DNA of 64,000 nucleotides, from positions 434,001 to 498,000 of the forward strand of contig JABCPU010000007.1 in the NCBI GenBank assembly GCA_016800925.1, written 5' to 3'. Position 1 is the stretch's first letter. The number at the start of each line of letters is the position of its first letter. This document shows positions 22,858 through 33,721 of this stretch, piece by piece. This stretch comes from Suillus spraguei (lineage: Eukaryota; Basidiomycota; Agaricomycetes; Boletales; Suillaceae). Under the pieces are notes generated by a model, which made no database searches, was not told the DNA's origin, and worked only from the letters and a program-made list of their open reading frames with translations. Both the position numbers and the translations under genes were made by a program.

Positions 22858-23895
22858 ATGCCTAACAAAAGGCATCCGGGCGGCCGCCCATCACAACTCG
22901 AGCGAGTCGATAACAAGTCCCGCCGAAAATTTTGGAAGTGCAACTATTGCACTCCAAGTCTCCAACCAGAGGCAGTGGTCAACGCATTGAAGGCCGAGAT
23001 AACCGCTGTCTCTTGCATCTTACAAACCCCAAAGAGTGCCCAGATGCTCCACCATCTGTTCGTAACGAAGCTCGCAAGGCCTTATTGCAGAAAGGTGCTG
23101 CCGTTGACCAGACAGAATTGAGCAGATGTGCACGGTTGCGCTTGACATCGCAAAACAATGGCGCTGGGATGGTGATCGAGCTGTCAAGAATCTAAAGCAG
23201 TACTACCAATGCAAAGGTGCCTTCGCAGGCGGTCAAGCCAATGGGAAAGATTGGTGGGAAAACCTCCCAATATCTGCAAAGACACACCCACTGAAAACAC
23301 TCGCAATCACCTTATTCTCGATCGTTCCTCATGCGGCTAATGTCGAGCGACTATTTTCGGACCTTGGTGTGATCCAGAGTGTCAAACGTTGCAACTTAAC
23401 AGTTCGCACTTTCGAGACCCTTGGAAAACTTCGTAACAACTATGTATACCAACGTGCACTCGCTACTGGCAAGCCTGTCCGACGAAAAAATGCACACATG
23501 CACACTCGGAACAATGGTGGCATCGACATGGACCTGGCAACAGATCTCGATGCACATTTCGCATGGACACCTCCACTGGCAAGCCAAAGTCAGGTTGATG
23601 ACGGTCAGACGAGCTAGAGGGGCCAGAAAGCTTAACAGAGGACGAGGTTGCAGCTGCCTTTGACGAAATTGAGCAGCGCATTGCAGAATTCTCATCGGTT
23701 ATTGATGCCCAGCTGGAAGGGTTCAAGATTGTGGTGGGAAATGTGTATGACCTCGCAGAGCTGGAACAGGTTGACAAAGGAATTATCCCTGCGACTTTCG
23801 AAGATGATGTTCAGCAGGTGGGATCTGACTCAGTGGATGGTTTATCTTGGGATGTGCAGTCTCTGTTGACTATGAAGGGTGTCTCGTCGATGTAG
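22858..23895 (+). pseudogene. Second hAT transposase, internally deleted
   Basis: Starts MPNKRHPGGRP and RRKFWKCNYC, half of a BED-type zinc finger, then jumps frame and domain. The segment 23126-23617 encodes GAFAGGQANGKDWWENLPIS, HPLKTLAITLFSIVPHAANV and ERLFSDLGVIQSVKRCNLTV, the hAT C-terminal domain with the canonical ERLFS. The tail AELEQVDKGIIPATFEDD ... GVSSM ends near 23895. It is a different subfamily from the copy at 20.9-22.6 kb and closer to the intact consensus. Most of the catalytic region is missing. It lies about 200 bases upstream of the UTP7 start. Confidence 0.75.
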
Positions 23896-24092
23896 TATTA
23901 TTAATCGTCGATGTGACGTGCCTGGGAGTTTTGCCAAGTTTTGCCAATGTGCCAAGTGCCAGTGCCGTGACTTGGTCAAAACTCAGCCAAAAGTGGTTTT
24001 GCCCCCTACACTAATTGCATACTTCGGTCTTCTGCGGATTTATCCAATCACTTTTCTAGCAGTGCTAGTGATCACCGGGCGAGGGCATACGA

Positions 24093-26146
24093 ATGGCGCC
24101 TCATGCAGATTCTTTGTTTATCAAGGCACAAAACACTTCTCTGCCAAAATCCCTTCGTCCCACCTCTCCACCACTAGACAATGTTCCAAAGCACAAGCAC
24201 GTCAAGGATCTCAAGCTAAGAACAAAACTAAACCGGCAGGCAGCACATGCCGCACGTTCAAAAGCACTCGTCGAAGATGCTGAACTGTTGCTGACGAGCG
24301 AGGCAGGGAAGATGCAGGTGGAGACCGAGCTGGAACGAACTTGGAGAATAGGCCAGGATGATATCGTGCAAAGTGCTGGTCAGGAGGCTGCCAAGGGACG
24401 ACGAGAGCTGAAGTTGGATGGTGGTCCGTACCGCTCGAGATACTCGAGGAATGGCAGACATTTTGCCATTGTTGGCAGCTTGGGTCATGTCGCGACTTTT
24501 GACTGGCAAACAGGAACGATGCATGCTGAGCTTCAGCTGCAGGAAACGTGTCGCGATATCACGTACGTTGTTTGTTACTTGCATGTAACAACTCTCAATC
24601 GTTCAATAAAGATTTTTGCAGGATCAGTCATTCTTCGCGGTCGCACAAAAAAAATATGTATTTATATACGACCGTGATGGTGTCGAGCTACATCGATTGA
24701 AAGCTCATATTGAACCTACGCGACTCGAATTTCTTCCATATCACTGGTTACTTGCTAGTGTGGTCAGTTATTCCAACTCAATGTCAACTTGCGCTAGCTC
24801 AGTCGACATTAGGGAAATAACGGATTTCTTAAATATCAAGACACTTCCACAGGTCACATCGTTGCTGAGCATCGAACGAAGCTTGGGGCATGTCATACAC
24901 TGGCACAAAATAAGCACAACGCGGTGCTACACCTTGGTCACTCCAATGGCGTCGTCACTCTCTGGACGCCAAACATTCCCCATCCTGCTGTACAAATTCT
25001 AGCACATCTCGGTCCAGTTGTGGGGCTGAGCGTCGATCCGAGTTCTGGTGGGCGCTATATGGCAACGTCAGGCCAGGATGGGGTCGTAAAAGTCTGGGAC
25101 TGCAGGAATTGGAAGGGTACTGTGCGGGAATGGACGACAAGAGGTGGCAGCGCTGAGCTAGAGTGGAGTGCAAGGGGTGCGCTGGGTGTAGCAGTAGGAG
25201 GAAGTGTTAATGTGAGTTACTATACTGTTGCTTGTGGCGGTTCTCATCCACTGCGTTCTAGGTGTACACAAAACCGACAATACAGACCCCGCACACACCT
25301 AAAGCCCCGCCACCTCTTTACCTCACACACCCAATACCACATCGACCGCTTAGTTCGGTACGATTTTGCCCTTTTCAAGATATCCTTACGATCGGACACA
25401 ATGCTGGACTGTCGAGCATTCTTGTACCTGGAGTTGGCGAACCAAATTTCGACAGTACGGAAGCTGACCCATTCGAGAACAAAAAGGCAAGAAGGGAAAG
25501 GGAAGTGAAGGGTCTATTGGATAAGGTATGCTCAGTGTCTAGATCATTCCTAATGACGCTGTTACGGACTATCCACCAACGTAGATTCAACCGGACATGA
25601 TCACGCTCGACCCAGATTTCGTCGGAACCATTGCACCGCCAACAAAATTAACGACTGCTGTCAATGACACACATAACATTCCCTTTGCTCGTCTTCCTCG
25701 CCTCGAGCGACTACGGGTCCAGGGTAAAGCAGATGAAACGGAGCTCATCGATGATGACGAGGAGGACGCTGCTGAAGGCGACGGCGATAAGAATGACAAA
25801 CCACAGTCACAATCGGAGAAGGAGAAGCGGAAAATGCGCGGCAAAAGCAAGAGTCTCAAAAGGTATATATTTCGTACAAGATATTGCAGCCCATGACTTA
25901 TCATATCGAAAACTCAGATACCTCCGGAAGCAACGCAAAAATGTCATTGATCCTACTGCAGTAAGCCTCATTCAATCACCCCATTCATTGATCATGTGCT
26001 CATGTTCGTGCCCTCTGCAAATACAGGTGGCAATTCGTGCAAAGCTGGAGAAGCAGCGGGAAGAAAAGCGCGTGGCAAAGGCCACAGAGAATGGTCAGAT
26101 GGAGGCGCGCAAACCATCGGCGCTTGACCGATTTAGACGACCGTGA
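24093..26146 (+). CDS. UTP7: U3 snoRNP-associated protein UTP7 / WDR46
   Basis: Nucleolar WD-repeat subunit of the small-subunit processome, needed for 18S rRNA maturation. Seven exons read cleanly: 24093-24562, 24622-24762, 24813-25211, 25262-25525, 25585-25862, 25918-25960 and 26027-26146, with introns of 50-66 bases. The N-terminal helix LKLRTKLNRQAAHAARSKAL is typical of UTP7. The WD region includes GHVATFDWQTGTMHAELQLQ, FFAVAQKKYVFIYDRDGVEL, IEPTRLEFLPYHWLL and HLGHSNGVVTLW. The BING4CT domain contains FCPFQDILTIGH and ILVPGVGEPNFDS. The tail is basic and acidic, ending RFRRP. No lesion was seen. It is the only clearly intact host gene between 5.3 kb and the window end. Confidence 0.93.
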
Positions 26147-27200
26147 TGGCATTTGATCCTTGAAGAATGCATATGTGGCACCTTCTGTCGTTTGGATGAC
26201 ACAGTGTTCATTTGAGTTTCCCGAGCGTGCTCCATATCGGACATGGTTCTCCGTTTGATAAAGACAGTGTGAAAGTATAGGTAGTATAGTTGTGCTATGC
26301 ATATTTTCCATACTTCTTGGTGTCATTAGAAACTATAGCCCTGTCGGCCAAGGCAGAGAAGTAGGCTACCTGGGGGCACGAAACGAGGGACACCGACGAA
26401 TTGAGAGGATGTAAAAGGCACATTCGAAGGAGATCGGCGCATCATTGAAAGGGAGTTTTGCAATTGTTTGTGACCTTGTTATGTCGGGATATCCGGCGAA
26501 ATTTACGATTAGCTAATGTAAATTCTGTAAAGGGGATTCGCCTCAGATTCGTTGAGAAAAAAAAAAAAGGAATCCGATGTCACGTGACCTACGGCTGGAA
26601 ATTCTGCATTGTGCTGACACACGGTTGCCATTGTGCTGCCTCCTGCACCTAACTTAGGGTTGGGCGCGGGAGTTGCTCGCACTGACACTGAGAGCACCGA
26701 ATTAAATAGTTGTTAAAAATTAAATTACTATAGAAAACTGTAATAATTGAGGACTGAGGTGTTGACTGCATATTCTGCAGTTTGCAGTCAGTAATATATC
26801 ACAAAACATCCGCCAGGCACCTAATCCCCCGGACATATGGAAAAATTTATGATGTCGGCGGGTGCATCCGCGCCCAGCTGGGAAGCCTGCCCGGAAGTTC
26901 AAGATTTACAAAATTTACAAAATTTACTATGTATTTCTCCCTCTCCCGCGCTTTACTCACTTTACCCACTCAAAATTGCACTTTACAGTACTTTACATGT
27001 AACAGGTCCTTACCTCCCAACTCATCCTACACAGCTACCATAAATGGGTCGCTTAGGTGTTTCGATCACGTGACTTTGCCTTCCCCTGCTGTGCAACCTC
27101 TTTCGTCACTGTCATGCACCATGCACAACACTGCAGGTGACCGCTGCCAACAACATCAACACCTCTCCTGGAGAAGGTATTTTTATTTATTTATTTTGCC
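26147..27200. repeat. Intergenic, with one copy of a dispersed repeat (26336-26450)
   Basis: About 115 bases at 26336-26450 recur at 53727-53841 in the same orientation. The two copies differ at about eleven sites, most of them C/T or G/A at CpG. A run of A at 26560-26572 and repeated AAATTTAC units near 26910 are also present. No gene is supported. Confidence 0.6.
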
Positions 27201-28100
27201 TGTGCTTCTCACCTGTATTTACAGGGCCTCACACTATGCCGACAACGAACAGTTGATTGGTGATGCTGCCAAGAACCAAGCTGCTATGAACCCTCACAAC
27301 ATGTAAGTTTTGACCTTTTTCCATTTCTTATGCTAACATTAATAGCACTGATCATCTCATCGGCTGTAGGTTCAACAATGCTGAGGTCCAGTCGGACATT
27401 AAGCACTTCCCCTTCACCATTTTCAACAAGGCTGGTAAGCCATACATCCAAGTGGAGTCTTCTCCCGAAGAAATCTTGTCCATGGTTCTCCTCAAGATGA
27501 AGGAGACTGCTGAGTCCTACTTGGGCTACACCGTCAGCAATGCTGTCGTCACTGTCCCTACCTACTCCAACAACCCTCAGAGACAGGCTATGAAAGACGC
27601 TGGCACCATTTCTGGAATGAACGTTCTTCGTATCATCAACCAGCCCGCTGCTGCTGCCATCACCTACGGTCTCGACAAGAAAGTCATCACCATTTCTGGA
27701 ATGAATGTTCTTCGTATCATTAACCAGCCCACTGCTGCTGCTATTGCCTGCGGTCTTGACAAGAAAGTTATCGGTGAGTGTGACGCCCTCATTTTCGATC
27801 TTGGTGGAGGAACCTTCAATGTGTCCCTCTTGACCATCAAGGAGGGCATCTTTGAGGTGAAGGCCACTGCCAGTGACACTCACTTGGGTGATGAGGACTT
27901 CGACAACCGTGCTATCATCAGCAACCCAGACTTCCATCAAGATTGACACCCTCTTTATTTTTACAGTTCTCTCACTGGTGCCCGTTTCAAGGAGCTGTGC
28001 ATGGACCTGTTATGCAGCATGCTCAAGCCCATCAAGAAGGTCCTGCAGGACTTCAAGATTGACAAGGCAGAGTGGCAAGCAGTATGGTCTTGCTAACTCC
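27201..28100 (+). pseudogene. Hsp70 fragment with internal duplication
   Basis: Encodes part of the Hsp70 nucleotide-binding domain: NEQLIGDAAKNQAAMNPHN, an intron at about 27302-27369, [36 protein letters not shown], then [20 protein letters not shown]. The phrase [18 protein letters not shown] and the following GLDKKVI occur twice in tandem (about 27603-27690 and 27690-27774), an event not seen in functional Hsp70. [14 protein letters not shown] follows. The N-terminal ATP-binding start is absent, and the sequence breaks after [10 protein letters not shown], resuming in another frame near 27965 with the helical segment (TGARFKELCMDLL...). The substrate-binding domain is missing. Confidence 0.82.
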
Positions 28101-29015
28101 AAGATATTCCAGCATACTCCTTCAGGAACTCCTGCAAAGCGCAAGCTTTTCATTGCTGTCTCCTCCAACAAGGGTCTCTGTGGTAGTATCCATTCTTCCG
28201 CATCCAAGGCCACCCCTGCACCTGGCATGGTAAACCAGCCCTCAGCGGCATCTCTCATTTATTCCTTTGATCAACCTGCATCTGGCATGGTAAACCAGCC
28301 CTCAGCGGCATCTCTCGTTTATTCCTTTGATCGACCTGCACCTGGCACAGTAAACCAGCCCTCAGCGGCATCTCTCGTTTATCCCGCACCTGGCATGGTG
28401 AACCAGCTCATGGTGAACCAGCCCTCAGTGGCATCTCTCGTTTATTCCACACCTGGCATGGTGAACCAGCTCATGGTGAACTGGCCCTCAGTAGCATCTC
28501 ATGTTTATTCCTTTGGTCAACCTGCACCTGGCATGGTGAACCGGCCCATGGTGAACCAGCCCTCAGTGGCATCTTTCGTTTATTCCACACCTGACATGGT
28601 GAACCAGCTCATGGTGAACTGGCCCTCAGTAGCATCTCTCGTTTATTCCTTTGGTCGACCTGCACCTGGCATGGTGAACCAGCTCGTGGTGAACCGGCCC
28701 ATGGTGAACCGGTCCTCAGTGGCATCTCTCGTTTATTCCTTTGCTCGACCTGCACCTGGCATGCTGAACCAGCTCGTGGTGAACCGGCCCTCAGTGGCAT
28801 CTCTCATTTATTCCTTTGATCGATATGCTGTACGGTATGAGGCCATGATGTCGGTCCAGCACCCCCATCAAGAAAAGATCGATGAATTGCGAAAACTGGT
28901 ATACATGAGTTCTCACTTGCAAACACCATCCATGTTGCTCTTGTCAAGACTCATGCATGTGAGCAGAGTGCCCTGTCCTTATTGGCGGTTCTACATGTAT
29001 TCCTCGTATTGTTAA
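28070..29015 (+). pseudogene. ATP synthase gamma fragment fused to a coding minisatellite
   Basis: An uninterrupted frame. KQYGLANSKIFQHTPSGT and KLFIAVSSNKGLCGSIHSSA correspond to a conserved part of the mitochondrial F1 gamma subunit (residues about 90-140 of that family). From about 28210 the frame enters about nine repeats of a 20-residue unit (PGMVNQPSAASLVYSFDRPA and variants), with shorter MVNQL sub-repeats. It then ends with about 60 unassigned residues. The repeat part stays open throughout. The frame's extension upstream of 28070 overlaps the Hsp70 fragment in another frame. No complete gamma subunit is encoded. It may be a chimeric transcript or simply a non-functional fusion. Confidence 0.7.
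28210..28830 (+). repeat. Minisatellite, 60-bp unit, about 9 copies
   Basis: Tandem units of roughly 60 bp (CCTGGCATGGTGAACCAGC ... TCTCGTTTATTCC) with length variants made by loss or gain of a 15-bp ATGGTGAACC-type sub-unit. All length changes seen keep the reading frame. Confidence 0.85.
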
Positions 29016-29492
29016 GCTCGTGTTTGATTTCAGACTGCCAGTGGTCAGGTGACGTCCAAATTCACCCCTTTCTATTCACCCCCCTCTCAAGAAACTTGCG
29101 TCGTTGTCTACTACCATCACAAATAATGGGAATCCGTGGACTATGGGAGGTGAGCTGAGGTTCTCTTGCTTTGGGCTGAGGGTACTGACACTCATCACAG
29201 CGAGTCACTTTATCTGCTGAAAATCAAACTTTCAAGGAACTCGCAGTGTCAGAGCTGAAGACTGAAGATGTCGAAGGCAACCACAGGTTCCAATTATTCA
29301 AGATTGGGATTGATGTTAGGTATGATACCTCTCTTCTTTTGCATGTTTGTCAAACTCACTCATGCTTATTAGCCTGTGGATGCACAGCATCTGCGCTGTC
29401 TTTCGAATCAACCATGCAGGAGCTGGAAAGTTGCCAGAGCTGTGGACACTGTTCTTTCGACTGCGGGCACTACTGAAGCTGCCACTGCATGC

Positions 29493-30975
29493 TGTTACGA
29501 CCATGCAAAACCAGAGATTAGTAAGAAGTCCTGGTCTTACATGGGGTTGTACCAGAGGGTTGTAAATCAAAGGGGCTTGGCCTCAGCTCGTACGCTGTGC
29601 CCCTTACCTGAGTATGTGCCCTTAATTTTGGATGAAGTCCAAGGGAGAGTTCTGGTGGAGTCCGGATGGAGGGTCCGGACGAACTCTAAGGCAGGATAGC
29701 TCGACAGAGCTCCGATGGACTTCCAGATGAGCACAGGAATGTGCCGGAACTATTTCCGGAAGGTAGGGAGTAATGGTAACACTACTGGAACAAGTTCCAA
29801 GTCGAACAGATGAAGGATGGTCCGCTGGACAAAGTCCAGGGCAGGATAGGAGCAGAGCTCCGGAGGGAAAGATGATTCATAGATGTCAGAGGATAGGATA
29901 GGATGGATCTGGAGGACTAGGAGTCCGAAGGTCCAGAGCTCAGAGGAGTGGAGGAGCGGAGGAGCAGAGGAGCGGAGGAGCAGAGGAGCGGAGGAGCGGA
30001 GGAGCAGAGGAGCGGAGGAGCGGAGGAGCGGAGGAGCGGAGGAGTGGAGGAGCAGAGGAGCAGAGGAGCGGATGATCGGATGATCGGATGAGCATAGCTC
30101 TGTGGATATTAGAGGAAGTGTTGGCTACTAGAGAGGAGTAGGTCCGGATATGGTGTAGAGATAGTATAGACTACTCCGGACAAGGTCTGGAATAGAAACA
30201 GACAGTATAAGACTACCAACGGTAGAGTCGGAGGTGAAACAGATGATAGACGGAGATGGACGAAGTCCGAAAAGATTGTATGACATAGGATCAAAGCTCC
30301 GGCCTAGGGAGTGATCCCATAGGCCTGAGTCGGAAGCTTACAAGGGCCGGAGCCCAAGTGCAAGAACGGAGATGGAGTTATATAGACATGATAACAGGAT
30401 ACAGAGTAATCAAAGGAATATACAGAAGTAGGAACAATGAATCAGACTAAGGTCTGCAGGAGTTGTACTACAAGTTTATATACTGTAGGAGCATGCCGGA
30501 GGGTAAGTATGGATAGTCCGAGGCTATGTCTGAAGCATACGGAAACACATTAGTAAGTACAGCGGGACATAAGGCTATGAACTCGGAGATGAAGCTCGTA
30601 CGAAATACTTATCAAGACGGAGGCAGAGATCACCGAGAACCGGAAGCACAGAGATACCCAGAAGCCGGAGACACAGGTATATTCTAAAAGGGGTAATGCG
30701 CAGGTGCGCGGGAATAGTTCGGATATGAACTCGGATCAGATATGGACACGGATCGGATATGGACACGGATTGGATATGGACATGGATTGGATATGGACAT
30801 GGATTGGATATGGACCCGGATTGGATATGGACACGGATTGGATATGGACACAGATTGGATATGGACACGGATGGATATGGATTGGAGTGGATGGGTGGAT
30901 CAGATATGTGTAGGTTGGGTGTCTGGATGTCCATGGATTGGATTTGATCTAGACCTGAATGTACGGTATATGACA
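29493..30975 (-). mobile_element. Solo LTR, family C, in the nuclease gene
   Basis: 1483 bp, plus strand TGTTACGACC to GTATATGACA, with perfect catgc duplications at 29488-29492 and 30976-30980. This is the most complete, uninterrupted family C copy. Two internal tandem arrays inflate its length: GAGGAGCGG-type units at about 29935-30075 and 18-bp GATATGGACACGGATTGG-type units at about 30725-30890. Confidence 0.93.
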
Positions 30976-31741
30976 CATGCGGTCTTTGTATTTGATGGCC
31001 TTGAGCGCTTGCCAGACAAAGGTCGCAAGGTTAGAAGTAGCCCACACTGGCTCACTTGCAATTTCCAGTGCATGCTGGAGTTGTTCAGCTTTCACTGGAC
31101 TGAAGTATGTTCCCTCTCCCTCATGATGTCGCCATCTCACCAGTGTCATACCAGGCCCCTAGCGAAGCTGAAGCGGAACTGGCTGCTATGAATGTTCATG
31201 GCGTCATTGATGCTGTGATGACTGAGGACAGTGATATCTTGATCTTTGGAGCTCCGTACATCATAAGAAGGTATGCTGCCATTTTTCTGTTGATGTGCTG
31301 CCGTTGATTCTTGTTAGTGCGAAAAATGACAAAGACTATCTCAACGTCCAGGTATTCATGGAGGATGGCCTTGAACATGGCTGCTCATTAACCCGAGGAG
31401 ACTGCCTGCTAATTGCCCTGCTCACAGGTGGTGATTATGATGAGGGAGTGCCTGGCTGTGGTATTGAAATTGCGCACAAGGTGGCGCTGCACAGTAAAAT
31501 TGGCCAGATGATGCTCGACGCATTCCTGTCGTGATGCCGGGTGAATTCTCTGAGCAGGCTAAGGAGCTCGTTGATGATCTACGTACCCTACTTTCTACTG
31601 ATCCTTACAACTTCCTTGAGTGCAGGTACAAGGCAGTCGCAGACTGCATTCCTCATGGTTTCCCTCAGTGTGCAGTGGTCAGCAAGTATGTTCACACTCT
31701 CACGTCTTTTTCAGCTGCTGGGATGGTGTGGTGGCACTGCC

Positions 31742-32490
31742 TGTTAAGACCGTACTCAAGGGTAGAGAGATCCGAAGGGCTTTGGCCTCAGTTCGTGCAC
31801 TGTGCCCCTTTCTCGAGTAATGCCCCTTATTTCAGGGAGGAGTTATTCATCCGAAGACCTGGAAGGAGTTGCGTGACGGATCCGGGTGTCCGAAGGTATC
31901 GGATATGATATGTCCAAAGGTTATTCGGAACGTAAGAAGAGGACAAAGATTAAGGCTAGCTTCGGAACGAGTTCCTAACTAGAAACTAATGGAGGTAGAC
32001 TATCTGAAGATAGAGTCAGAGATATAGACTATAGGAATCAATCCTAAGTCTCGGAAGGTGACTTATAGCGGAAAGTGGCTTAAGTCCGGAGGAAGCAGAA
32101 TGAGTAGAATCTAAGATGATATTCGAACTAAGGTTCTATGGAGATCTACAAGTGGTTTATATACTGTGAGTATCTAAGACGGATAATCAGCAAGTCCGGG
32201 ACCAAGGGCTATGTACGAAGTGTAACAGAAGTCTATTAGTTAATGCACAGCGGATCAGTAAGCATGAATCGGAAATGAACACAGGAAACGGATCAGTGAC
32301 ACAGGACGGAAATATAAACAGCCGGAATACCGGAAACAGGAGGAATGACGAAAGGAGATAGATGCAGATATACACAAGGGAGTTAAGGTGCGAGAAGTGA
32401 GCACATTCGGATGGGTGGTCCGGACAGGATCTGTGGACTGGACGGATATGGAATTGATCGGATCTGAGATTAGAAGTATGGTATATGACA
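31742..32490 (-). repeat. 3' LTR of the chromovirus (family A)
   Basis: 749 bp; plus strand reads TGTTAAGACC to GTATATGACA. Pairs with 39618-40386. Confidence 0.95.
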
Positions 32491-32685
32491 GTATCCCCCC
32501 CTTAGGGCTGAACCCCTGAGGCACAAGAAGCGTCAATACGGATCGGACAAGATTAATGCGAGACCATGGGGAAGTTTGATGGTTGTAGTGCTGAGTCTGT
32601 AATCCGACAGATATACGGACGTCAGACGTCCGAAATGATTCCTACCCCCACTTCATATCCTTGTTAACAAAACTTGCCTCCAAAC

Positions 32686-33664
32686 ATGTCTGGAAAGAAA
32701 TCCGATGCCCCTAAGTCTGCTGCTGACCTTGTGGCGGATCTGGAACAGCAACTGGCTGCTGCTAAGGCTGCAGCGGAAGCCGAGGCGGAAAGAGGCGGAG
32801 GAGCGGAAAAGGCAGAAGGAGTTGAAGCAGATTGAGTTGGCGGAGATCCGGAGGGAAATGGAGGAAAAGAGGTGGAGAGCACTGATTGAGGCTCAGGTGA
32901 GTGCTGTGGACTCTTCCAGATCTGGATATTAATGGATTGGCAAAGGCCAAGGCTGCTCCTGCGTCTGGAGCAAAGGATGGGTACTGCTCCTGTTGCGTCA
33001 CTAAGGACCGGATGTGCCAGTGGGGTGATGCTGAGAAGAATGCCATGGTGAGTCGTCCGAAAAACTTCGGATCCGCTGATTTCGACGTTTCGTAGATTAA
33101 GTCCTGTGACGTCTGCTGGAAGGACAAGGCCACTTGTCCTGGAAGGCCCAGATTCGTTAAGGGACCCAAGGGCCGGAAGAGGCAGCGTCCTGTTGGTACT
33201 CTGTCTCTGAAGGGCAAAGGCAAGCGCCGTCAGAGGAGTCCTACTCCAGATGTGGCGGACGCGGATGTCTTCTCTAATCCAGTCACTATCGAAGGTACGG
33301 ATGAGGATGTTGTAGAGTATGATGATCAGGCTTGGGTGGCTGCTGCTAATGGCATCATTGCTGAGTTGGTGCGGACCAATGGACTCTACAAGATGGTATT
33401 GCGGCAGTGGAAGAGAGTCGGATTGCCATGGAGCGGATGAGCTCTACCATGGAGGCCTTCCTCCAGCAACAGAGGGAGTTCCAGGCCCTGCTCATTGAGG
33501 AAATCCGGACCGGATTTAGGCTTTCCGTTTCTGCCGGATCCGACAAGGATGGCGCTGGTGAGGAGATTGGGGAAGAGGTGGTGGATGAGAATGGAGGAGA
33601 GATGGCGGATGGGACTGGGGAGGAGACTGGAGGAGCCGGAGGTGAAATGGAGACTGGTGCTTAG
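32686..33664 (+). pseudogene. Antisense accessory gene of the chromovirus: coiled coil with Zn2Cys6-like cluster
   Basis: Encoded opposite to gag-pol, ending 57 bases from the end of the chromodomain frame. It begins MSGKKSDAPKSAADLVADLE, followed by Ala/Glu/Lys-rich coiled coil (EERKRQKELKQIELAEIRRE). After a likely 49-base intron near 32897-32945 comes CSCCVTKDRMC (C-x2-C-x6-C). A 48-base intron (33049-33096, GTGAGT..TAG) removes an in-frame stop and joins CDVCWKDKATC, also C-x2-C-x6-C, after a 13-residue linker: the spacing of a Zn2Cys6 cluster. A basic stretch (KGRKRQRP, KGKGKRRQR), an acidic segment and a second coiled coil (MERMSSTMEAFLQQQREFQA) with an acidic Gly/Glu tail follow. Two single-base frame changes (about 32790 and 33405) break this copy. 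There is no membrane segment, so it is not env-like. DNA binding is inferred from spacing only. Confidence 0.72.
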
Positions 33665-33721
33665 TCCAGATCTGGATTTCCGCTACTGCCCTCTATGTAC
33701 TTATATTTTATCATGTACTTT

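Noticed and set aside
27284..27949. 221-residue open frame antisense to the Hsp70 fragment
   Set aside because: Long open frames antisense to Hsp70 are a known codon-usage effect. No domain or start context supports a gene.
30725..30890. Regular 18-bp repeats resembling a CRISPR array
   Set aside because: No unique spacers; a plain tandem repeat inside a eukaryotic LTR.
32686..33664. The antisense frame as an envelope-like gene
   Set aside because: No signal peptide or membrane segment; the sequence is coiled coil, cysteine cluster and charged tails.
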